Source: Pseudomonadota bacterium (GTDB lineage Bacteria; Pseudomonadota; Gammaproteobacteria; Burkholderiales; Gallionellaceae). From it: a stretch of DNA of 64,000 nt. Of this stretch, positions 57,406 through 64,000 are shown in pieces. Position 1 is the stretch's first letter. Each line of letters begins with the position of its first letter. The stretch covers positions 62,001 through 126,000 of the forward strand of contig JAJZUP010000003.1 in the NCBI GenBank assembly GCA_021848465.1. Direction: 5' to 3'. The notes beneath the pieces were generated by a model, which was not told the origin of the DNA, did not search any database, and saw nothing but the letters and a program-made list of their open reading frames with translations. Position numbers and translations under genes: made by a program.

Positions 57406-58686
57406 ATGAGCAACAGCACACCTGCAAACTATCAAAACAAGCCTTTCACATCCCCTCGCGATCCGGAATTTCTATCCCGCAGGATAAACCGCTATTACCG
57501 CGACAGAGTCATGAGCACTTGGAGTGGCGGACACATCATGCGCGGACTAACCCCGAGCAGCGACGCCATTCATTTAAGCAGCAACGACTACCTGTCCATC
57601 GCCCAACACCCGCGGATTCTCCAAGCTGCGGCAAACAGTCTGCTGAGCGAAGGAAACGGCCTGCTTATGTCCGGAATCTTTTTACATGGTGCAAACCCCC
57701 AATTGGAATTGGAACAGAGAATCGCCCACTTCATGCAGGCTGAAGCCGGAATCCTCTGCCAATCCGGATGGTGTGCCAATACCGGGCTGATCCAGTCTAT
57801 CGCGGATGAGCAAACTCCAGTCTATATCGACATGCTTGCGCACATGTCCTTGTGGGAGGGTATCCGCAGTGCCGGCGCGAGACCCATTTCTTTTTACCAC
57901 AATGCCCCAGAACACCTTGAGAGACAGATACTCAAACAAGGACCTGGCGTCATCATTGTGGATTCGGTCTACAGCACAAACGGAAGCATCTGCCCCCTTC
58001 AGGAAGTTGTTGAAATTGGGACAAAGCATGGTTGTGTAATTGTGGTTGATGAATCCCACTCGTTAGGGACGCACGGTGCTCAAGGTGAGGGTATGGTTGC
58101 CATGCTAGGCCTATCCAACAAAGTACATTTTCGCACCGCAAGTTTGGCCAAGGCATTTGCTGGGCGGGCAGGATTTATTACCTGCTCCCGGCACTTTTCC
58201 GACTATTTCAAATTTGAATCCAATCCAGCGATATTTAGTTCGACCCTGCTACCTCACGAGGTCGCCAGCCTCAATGCGACACTATCAGTCATTCAGGAAG
58301 AGGGCTGGCGTCGCACCAAACTGCACAGCAATGCGGCCCAACTTCGGCGACACCTATCGGATTTGGGTTACAACCTGAACGACAGCCAGTCCCAGATCAT
58401 TGCCCTGGAGTCCGGCACCGAGCAACAAACCATCGTGCTCAGGGATGCACTGGAAAAACGGGGAATTTTCGGTTCAGTATTTTGCGCCCCCGCTACGCCC
58501 AAAAACCGAGCCATGGTCAGGCTGTCGATCAATGCATCACTAGACTCGGGTGAGTTGGAGCGAATCGCCGCTGTTTGCGCAGAAATTCGCGATGAAGCTG
58601 ATATGTGGAGTTGGTCCTCCACTCAGCGCAGCCTGGCAAATAAAATGCTTCGAGTATCGAGCCTGCCTGAAACTGCGCCGATTTGA
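57406..58686 (+). CDS. lqsA: Alpha-hydroxyketone autoinducer synthase (CqsA/LqsA/JqsA-like)
   Basis: A 426-residue class II PLP aminotransferase-fold enzyme. CqsA/LqsA-specific features are HLSSNDYLSIAQHP, the GNGLLMSGIFLHGANPQLE block, VDESHSLGTHG and the PLP lysine K249 in RTASLAKAFAGRAGF. The family joins acyl-CoA with aminobutyrate or SAM-derived substrates to give CAI-1- or LAI-1-like signals. The ATG at 57406 follows AAGGGAG by 7 bases; an earlier start would add 42 residues. It converges on the lqsR-like gene with a 43-base gap, next to a matching sensor kinase. GC appears lower than in neighbouring genes. Confidence 0.88.
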   Translation: MSNSTPANYQNKPFTSPRDPEFLSRRINRYYRDRVMSTWSGGHIMRGLTPSSDAIHLSSNDYLSIAQHPRILQAAANSLLSEGNGLLMSGIFLHGANPQLELEQRIAHFMQAEAGILCQSGWCANTGLIQSIADEQTPVYIDMLAHMSLWEGIRSAGARPISFYHNAPEHLERQILKQGPGVIIVDSVYSTNGSICPLQEVVEIGTKHGCVIVVDESHSLGTHGAQGEGMVAMLGLSNKVHFRTASLAKAFAGRAGFITCSRHFSDYFKFESNPAIFSSTLLPHEVASLNATLSVIQEEGWRRTKLHSNAAQLRRHLSDLGYNLNDSQSQIIALESGTEQQTIVLRDALEKRGIFGSVFCAPATPKNRAMVRLSINASLDSGELERIAAVCAEIRDEADMWSWSSTQRSLANKMLRVSSLPETAPI

Positions 58687-58729
58687 AATCCAGCCCCCCC
58701 TTGGCGTTGTGCAAGGGGAAAACAAAAAA

Positions 58730-59752
58730 CTAGACCCCGCCCCATTTCACCTGATCCAGTTCGTTGAGGAAGCTGCGATATGGCAATGCCTTACCCAGTC
58801 TGTGCAAGGGCGGACTCGGTATTATCGTATAGGCATACCAGCGACTCTCCCCCTTAAATTCAGTCGCCGGATATAGAAATTTCCGCCAGTCCGTACAATC
58901 AGGAGCCCAATGCCCCCCCGTTTGCCAGAAGTACGGAATCACGCGACCACTTTTCAGCACATCCAGCAACTCGTCCGGCGCCCCTTGCTCAAATGCAATC
59001 TCATATTCGCCTTGTAGCTCATCATCGTTTGGGATAAGTAGCAGAAAGCTTCCCCCTCTCTCATCAACCATCAACATCCCTTCCGGGTCGCAGCATAAAT
59101 AAAACTCAACGATTTTCTGCTCGGCACAGATTTCCCTGAATTTTTCGACAAATGCAGAGTCGCGCAAGAATGCGTGCTTTCCGATAGACAAGGCATCAGC
59201 CAATACTCTCTCGACCTGGCGAAAATAAAGATGTTGAAGCTCAACAATGCTCTGATTCAGGATGGTACTGACATTGCTTTCCTGTTTCAGGATAAAGCGA
59301 TCTATCAACCCCTGGTTAAATGCTTGCACCGCAATTTTTTCATCTGCTTTTCCCGTAAGCAGGATTTTCTTGATCGCGGGATTTTTAATGCGACGGCAAA
59401 ACTCCAGCCCGTTAATGCTCGGCATGTCATAGTCTACAACCACAACGGAGACCTGCTCAAAACGTGCGTCGTTGTATACCTCGCGATGCACCTTATCCAG
59501 GTTGATGTCAATCACATGATGTGACTGTGTCAAATAATCCGCATGCATGTAACGCGAAAAAAAACTTTCAACCGGCGACGATGAGTTGCTTTCCCCATTC
59601 AAAATTTGCAATGCGGTTTCTGGCAAATCGTATAACTGGAATGCCAGATTGGAATCCAGCCTCAAACTGAGATTGGCAAGGAAATCTATACTGTCATCGA
59701 CAAAAAATACTGTAGTAGGAAAGTAGAATGGAGGAATCGTGCCATTATTCAT
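58730..59752 (-). CDS. lqsR: LqsR-like response regulator
   Basis: 340 residues from MNNGTIPPFYFPTTVFF. The receiver has the acidic pair D19-D20 (FFVDDSIDF), phospho-acceptor D107 (VVVVDYDMPSINGLEF) and K135 (LLTGKAD), but about 60 residues are inserted between the first and third strands (NGESNSSS to VYNDARF). The C-terminal half has no DNA-binding motif, as known for LqsR, so output may be by protein contact. Its ATG overlaps the kinase stop by ATGA, so the two are coupled. Confidence 0.85.
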   Translation of the reverse strand: MNNGTIPPFYFPTTVFFVDDSIDFLANLSLRLDSNLAFQLYDLPETALQILNGESNSSSPVESFFSRYMHADYLTQSHHVIDINLDKVHREVYNDARFEQVSVVVVDYDMPSINGLEFCRRIKNPAIKKILLTGKADEKIAVQAFNQGLIDRFILKQESNVSTILNQSIVELQHLYFRQVERVLADALSIGKHAFLRDSAFVEKFREICAEQKIVEFYLCCDPEGMLMVDERGGSFLLLIPNDDELQGEYEIAFEQGAPDELLDVLKSGRVIPYFWQTGGHWAPDCTDWRKFLYPATEFKGESRWYAYTIIPSPPLHRLGKALPYRSFLNELDQVKWGGV

Positions 59753-61062
59753 GGTGTCAGTTCTTTCAGCTCCGGAAAAGTTAAAACAAACTCGGTGTAT
59801 TCGCCATAAACTGATCTGCAACTGATGCTCCCGCCCAAAGAGCTCATCACACTGCGGCAGAAAGCCAGCCCGACACCTGTCCCCACCTTACTTTCCCGCT
59901 CTGGAACCCATGTATAGAAACGGGTAAAAATATGTGGCAGAACATCCTGGGGTATTCCGGTCCCAGTATCCCTGAATATCAACACACTTCCTTTTTCTGA
60001 GCCTGTAAGCCGGATAGTAATTTCGCCCTTACCTGCTTTAGCGATGTAGTAAAGCGCATTCTTCAGCAAGTTAAATAGAACATGTACCATCAGGATCTCT
60101 GCCCCATGAAAATTAAAATCGGCACCCTCCACCTTTATCTGCTGACGCTCCCGCTCCGAAGCGAATGGATAGCGGAGAATGGCTGTTTCAATACATTTCT
60201 TCATGGAGCACAACGCAGGCTCTTCGACTTCGGTGCGATCCATGCGTGCATTCATCAGCAACATGTCAATAATCGTATTAGAGTGATCCGCCTCACTTTT
60301 TATACGCTCAAGCACCCCGTCCATAAGATTTAAATGTGCTTTCCGGATTTGCTCAATAGGCAATCCATGTTCCTTTGCCAGCTTGTACGCCTCCAGAAGA
60401 GCTGGCAAATATTGCTGCAAACCCGCCGCCCCACTGCGAATGCCTAACAAAGGAGTGCGCAGTTCATGAGCGATATTTCCCGCTGTCTCAAACATTGCAC
60501 GCAATCTGGCTTTTTGCAGGCTCTCAGCGCTGTAATTGGCAATGCTCCCCAAAAGTACTGCAAACAGGAAAATTGGGATGGCCTCCAACGTAATGCCATG
60601 GACACTGGTTACATCTGTTGTCATTGTAAAAGCCAGCCAAGCTAAGCTAATCCCTATGGTGAACTGAGCCAAAAGGCTGATCCAGTCCAGCAATAAGATC
60701 ATCAGGAATATCGCAACAAGCGTAGAAAGCAGCCATACAGTATTAGTGCCGTTTTTCAACAACATGAAGGTAAAGAAAAATGGCAATCCAAAAAGCATTG
60801 CGCCAAACAAATAGGACTTTCTAAAACGCTTCAGCCCTTCCGGCCATCTTGCATAAAACACAAGCGGAAAGAATATTGCACTGCCCGCAAACCTGAGCCT
60901 GATATTTTCATACGGCTGAGGAAAAAGGTCATGCCAGATAAAATAATAAAGCGGGAAGGCAACAACTGCGACAGCGCTGAAAATAACAATGCGCTGCTCG
61001 GATAAACCGAATCTTTTTTCAGCGCCAACAATCAACGCTTTGATATAAGCCAATGCTTTCAT
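59749..61062 (-). CDS. lqsS: LqsS/CqsS-like membrane sensor histidine kinase
   Basis: 437 residues. About six membrane helices (residues 25-175) form the sensor, with almost no periplasmic loop, as in CqsS. The dimerisation domain has H199 in NIAHELRTPLLGIRSGAAGL, followed by a helical QQYLPALLEAYKLAK stretch typical of the family. The ATPase part has NLLKNALYY, DTGTGIP and GTGVGLAFC. There is no receiver at the C-terminus, unlike Vibrio CqsS but like LqsS. GGGAGGGGGG precedes the ATG. It presumably senses the ketone made by the convergent synthase and signals to the overlapping regulator. Confidence 0.88.
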   Translation of the reverse strand: MKALAYIKALIVGAEKRFGLSEQRIVIFSAVAVVAFPLYYFIWHDLFPQPYENIRLRFAGSAIFFPLVFYARWPEGLKRFRKSYLFGAMLFGLPFFFTFMLLKNGTNTVWLLSTLVAIFLMILLLDWISLLAQFTIGISLAWLAFTMTTDVTSVHGITLEAIPIFLFAVLLGSIANYSAESLQKARLRAMFETAGNIAHELRTPLLGIRSGAAGLQQYLPALLEAYKLAKEHGLPIEQIRKAHLNLMDGVLERIKSEADHSNTIIDMLLMNARMDRTEVEEPALCSMKKCIETAILRYPFASERERQQIKVEGADFNFHGAEILMVHVLFNLLKNALYYIAKAGKGEITIRLTGSEKGSVLIFRDTGTGIPQDVLPHIFTRFYTWVPERESKVGTGVGLAFCRSVMSSLGGSISCRSVYGEYTEFVLTFPELKELTP

Positions 61063-61262
61063 GACCCGCCCCCCTCCCGCGTTACTACTTTTGTGTTGTA
61101 CTGCTATTTAACCAGTTGCAGCCATTCCCCGCCAGCCGGAATTACGCCCGTTATGCAGCCTGGCTATCCCCCCGCCACGAATCAACATCGCAATAACTCC
61201 GCGTTGACTACTGCACCAATGATTCACCAGGTTGATAGCGACTGCCGAAATCAGCATTTGAA

Positions 61263-61301
61263 CTCGCGGACAGCGGCGCATGCATAGCCGCAGTCCGCGA
61301 G
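61263..61301 (-). terminator. Long hairpin beyond the porin gene
   Basis: CTCGCGGAC (61263-61271) pairs with GTCCGCGAG (61293-61301). An inner GCGGC/GCCGC stem extends the pairing, with one A:A mismatch and a 9-base loop. It lies 13 bases after the porin stop. The minus-strand flank is only weakly T-rich (TTCAAATG). The rest of the 61063-61262 gap shows no gene; it probably holds the sensor kinase promoter. Confidence 0.6.
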
Positions 61302-61314
61302 AATGGGAGGCTGT

Positions 61315-62679
61315 TCAGAACGACCAGGTCAGTTGCAGGCTGATGCGGTTGCCGAGATTGCCGGCGATCGCCAGGGTATTGGTGCGCGTTGCACCGGCTG
61401 CGATTGCCAGTGGATTGGTCACTTTCATGGCGCGCCACTCATAATTGAAAATCACGTGTGTGGCCGGGTTGATGAAGTACTGCACGCCGGCGGTCGTCGT
61501 GGCGAGCTCGCGCTCATTGGCGGCAGTCTGGGTCATGAAGTCGAGGTAGTCGTAGCGCAGGTCCGCTTCCCACTGCGGCATGAAGCGCCAACCGCCTTCG
61601 AGATACCAGCCTGCCGCTTTTTCGTTGACTCCGGCGGCAAATGCTTGCCCGACAAAGGGAGGTGTTTGTCCGCCGACGATCATGCCGTCGCCGCGCAGGT
61701 ATTCACCGGTGACGCGGTACGCCCCCTGCAAATATTTCGCGCCCACGCCCTGCCGTACCATGCTGAAACTTTGTCCGCCGAATGTCCGCGCACCGGACTG
61801 CTGCCAGGCAAACATGCTGAGGTCTTCGCGGTTTGGCCCCTGCCCGCCGAATATCCTTGAGGACTGTACGCGCAGTGTCAGGTCTTTGTTGTTGTCGGTA
61901 TCGTTGATGCTTTCGATTGGTGCGCCATTGGAAACCATCGCGGCATAGGAATACTCCCATGCCCCGAAATTAAACCAGTCATACGCTTGCACCCCCCAGT
62001 CGCGGAAGCCGGAAAATCCACTGGCAAGCTTGGCGCTGGAAGCCCCACTGACACTCACTGTGCCATTCGCCTCAACCGGCAGCCCCACCAGCATGTACAG
62101 CACCGCGTTGGAGTTATACACGTAAGGGAACGCGCTATTCACCGCCAGCAGCGCCTCATCGCTGGTCGGCAGCTTGAACAGCCCGGCACGGATGCGTGCG
62201 CCGGGTATGTAATTGAAGGTCAGGGAGGCATCCGTCAGCATCACGTCGCGATAGTAGTTCACGCCGTTCTGCCCGGCATCCAGCGCCAGGGAATAATTGA
62301 TGTCGTCATTCAGCTTGCCGCGCGCGCCAAGCCCGGCGCGAATCACCTGGAATTGTTGCGCCTGTTGCAGCTCGGGCCAGTTCAGGTTCAGGGTCGAGTA
62401 GCGCCCATTGAATGCCGCGCTGGCACCTTGCAGCCCGCTCACCGGACCGGCATCGATATAGGTGTAGCTGGGCTGAACAAAGCCGAAGGTGCGGAACATC
62501 GGGGCCGACGGTGTCTCATTGCCTTGCAGTTGCAGCCAGTTGGCGGCGCTGGCTGGCTGGCCGGGCAACAGCAGCAGTACGAACAGAGCGACCCCGCCCA
62601 GGAATGGCTGCGGATGTCCGGCTGCGTCACCCTCGCGAAGGAGAGGCAAGCAGAGTTGAGAGAAGTGTGAATTGCCCAT
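61315..62679 (-). CDS. Outer-membrane porin, OprO/OprP-like beta-barrel
   Basis: Up to 454 residues. A hydrophobic signal (PFLGGVALFVLLLLPGQPASA) precedes a mature part rich in aromatic-alternating strands and ending in the outer-membrane signature LGNRISLQLTWSF (terminal Phe). The region DDINYSLALDAGQNGVNYY and GARIRAGLFKLPTSDE resembles phosphate-selective porin O/P-type proteins. The solute is unknown. The N-terminus is longer than usual before the signal, so a later start is possible. Confidence 0.82.
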   Translation of the reverse strand: MGNSHFSQLCLPLLREGDAAGHPQPFLGGVALFVLLLLPGQPASAANWLQLQGNETPSAPMFRTFGFVQPSYTYIDAGPVSGLQGASAAFNGRYSTLNLNWPELQQAQQFQVIRAGLGARGKLNDDINYSLALDAGQNGVNYYRDVMLTDASLTFNYIPGARIRAGLFKLPTSDEALLAVNSAFPYVYNSNAVLYMLVGLPVEANGTVSVSGASSAKLASGFSGFRDWGVQAYDWFNFGAWEYSYAAMVSNGAPIESINDTDNNKDLTLRVQSSRIFGGQGPNREDLSMFAWQQSGARTFGGQSFSMVRQGVGAKYLQGAYRVTGEYLRGDGMIVGGQTPPFVGQAFAAGVNEKAAGWYLEGGWRFMPQWEADLRYDYLDFMTQTAANERELATTTAGVQYFINPATHVIFNYEWRAMKVTNPLAIAAGATRTNTLAIAGNLGNRISLQLTWSF

Positions 62680-62708
62680 TATGAAACTCCGTTTGTCCGG
62701 AAAAAGAC

Positions 62709-62737
62709 TTTCGCGGCTGAAGCCGCTCCCACGAAAA
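62709..62737. repeat. REP-like element (GCGGCTGAAGCCGC)
   Basis: TTCGCGGCTGAAGCCGCTCC, with a perfect GCGGCT/AGCCGC inverted repeat (62713-62726), followed by CACGAAA. It resembles REP-type elements common in Pseudomonas and relatives. It lies in the gap upstream of the porin gene; the rest of 62680-62868 shows no gene. Confidence 0.6.
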
Positions 62738-62868
62738 CCGCATCCCCAGTGAGAGCGAATTTACTGCGGCAGGGGCGCGGCGCAGCTGCGGGAACCCGCC
62801 GGCGTCTCATTTACGGGGATTCGCGAAAGCGCTCTGTGCACACTGCCACGCTGCGCGAGTAGAAAAAC

Positions 62869-64000
62869 TTATTCGGGTTTCGCTTCAAATGCGTTTCCGT
62901 TTCCCAGAAGTTTCACGAACTCCCCTGCCGACACCGGACGGCTGTACCAATAGCCCTGCGCCTCGTTGCAGCCGTTTTCACGCAGGAACGCCAGTTGGCT
63001 CTCGGTCTCGACACCTTCGGCAATCACGGTCAGTTGCAATGTGCGCGCGAGCTGGATGATTGCCCGGATAATCGTCGCCGAATCATTTCCCTCCGCGAGA
63101 TCGCGCACAAATGACTGGTCGATTTTAAGCTTGTTCACTGCAAGCCGTTTCAGGTAGGAGAGGCTGGAATACCCCGTGCCGAAATCATCAATTGAAAGCT
63201 TCACGCCCATCTCACGCAGGCTGTGCAAAGTCCGGATTGCGGTATCGATATCCTGCAACAGGATGGACTCGGTCAGCTCCAACTCCAGCAACTCGGCAGG
63301 CAAGCCGCTGTGTTTCAGCACGTTCGCCACCGTCTCCAGCAGGTTGCCGCGCCTGAATTGCAAGGCGGAGAGATTGACCGCCATCACCAGGGGATGCCCC
63401 TGCTCATGCCATTGGCGCGCCTGTCTGCACGCCTCATACAGCACCCACTCACCCATCTGGATAATGAGGCCGCTGCGCTCGGCCAAGGGAATGAAGCGTC
63501 CGGGCGAAACCAGCCCGAGCTCCGGATGCTGCCAACGGATCAGCGCCTCGGCACCGATAATGCGTCCCGAGGGGATGTCGATCTGCGGCTGGAAGTGCAG
63601 CAGGAATTCCTGCTCGCTCAGCGCACTGCGCAACTGGCCTTGCAGGTTGAGTTGCTCCTGCGCATCGGCATTCATTTTCTCGGAGAAGAAGCGGTGCGTA
63701 TCGCGGCCGCTATCCTTGGCCTGGTACAGTGCGGTATCCGCATTCCGCAACAGGGTGTCGAATTCGGCACCGTGATCGGGATAGAGGCTGATCCCGATAC
63801 TGAACGAAGTGTTGATCGAATAGCTGTCGATTTCAAACGGTTCATTGAACGCGTGAATGATGTGTTTCGCGACGCTGTCTATCGCCTTGATGTCGTGCAT
63901 GCGCGGCAGCAGCACGATGAACTCGTCGCCGCCCTGACGGCTGATTGTATCCGTGTCGCGCAGGCAAGACTGCAGGCGCTCCACCACCTTGACCAGCAGC
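62869..64000 (-). CDS. GGDEF-EAL protein, N-terminus beyond window
   Basis: The reading runs to the right edge with no start inside, so the N-terminal sensory part is missing. The visible GGDEF domain has SRQGGDEFIVLLPR and then an intact EAL domain: GAEALIRW, NLSALQF, ELTES, DDFGTGYSSLSYL, KIDQSFV, VIAEGVET and EAQGYWYS. An active phosphodiesterase is likely; the RxxD site (RDTD) is present before GGDEF. The first in-window candidate start, GTG 63985-63987, lies within the domain and is not real. Fourth c-di-GMP-related domain set in the window. Confidence 0.93.
   Translation of the reverse strand, partial: LLVKVVERLQSCLRDTDTISRQGGDEFIVLLPRMHDIKAIDSVAKHIIHAFNEPFEIDSYSINTSFSIGISLYPDHGAEFDTLLRNADTALYQAKDSGRDTHRFFSEKMNADAQEQLNLQGQLRSALSEQEFLLHFQPQIDIPSGRIIGAEALIRWQHPELGLVSPGRFIPLAERSGLIIQMGEWVLYEACRQARQWHEQGHPLVMAVNLSALQFRRGNLLETVANVLKHSGLPAELLELELTESILLQDIDTAIRTLHSLREMGVKLSIDDFGTGYSSLSYLKRLAVNKLKIDQSFVRDLAEGNDSATIIRAIIQLARTLQLTVIAEGVETESQLAFLRENGCNEAQGYWYSRPVSAGEFVKLLGNGNAFEAKPE

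Noticed and set aside
58690-58730. CCCCTTG/CAAGGGG hairpin between the convergent synthase and regulator genes as a terminator
   Set aside because: It is followed by A-runs on the plus strand and by no T-run on either side; too weak to call.

Overview
The window looks like a chromosomal segment of a betaproteobacterium, most likely near the Nitrosomonadales/Gallionellaceae. This rests on gene order (pyrG-kdsA-eno-ftsB, surE-pcm-nlpD), high GC in most genes, and the mix of housekeeping families. No rRNA, tRNA, CRISPR array, complete insertion sequence or prophage was seen. No stretch over about 300 bases lacks a gene.

Region 1 (1-9760) is housekeeping: the end of folD, the overlapping chain pyrG-kdsA-eno-ftsB, an MHS-type transporter with a large extra loop, and surE-pcm-nlpD followed by a radical SAM gene where rpoS is usually found. 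Region 2 (9880-28500) holds a YihY/BrkB membrane protein, a HugZ-like flavin-fold protein, a closely packed chain (mqo, small protein, patatin, birA, coaX, SPOR protein, leuA), a hybrid histidine kinase, hrpA with two in-frame repeat-derived insertions, small cyclic-nucleotide-fold and membrane proteins, a nitroreductase and pepD. Region 3 (28600-43830) holds ppdK and a c-di-GMP pair (PAS-GGDEF, and an EAL protein fused to a zinc-sensing CZB domain). It also has a DUF455 gene with no ordinary start codon, a periplasmic thioredoxin-MsrB fusion, a variant IF-1 beside a cold-shock protein, rsgA, a lipocalin, an exported phytochelatin-synthase-like protease and a fatty acid hydroxylase.

Region 4 (42900-46150) is a small accessory patch: the stub of a zeta-toxin-like ATPase, a lower-GC gene with a clear PD-(D/E)XK nuclease core, and a DUF2281/VapC-type toxin-antitoxin pair beside interspersed repeats. 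Region 5 (46150-57150) has ettA, a WbuC cupin and a seven-gene chain reading pcm2, alcohol dehydrogenase, potA, potB, potC, potD and a P-type cation ATPase.

Region 6 (57250-61070) is the most striking. It has lower GC than its surroundings and holds an alpha-hydroxyketone autoinducer synthase of the CqsA/LqsA/JqsA family, convergent with a six-helix sensor kinase and an overlapping LqsR-like response regulator. Together they form a complete Lqs/Jqs-type quorum-sensing locus. The window ends with a porin and a truncated GGDEF-EAL protein. Several c-di-GMP proteins, two stand-alone cyclic-nucleotide-fold proteins and the quorum-sensing locus suggest an organism with elaborate surface or lifestyle signalling; that link is inference.
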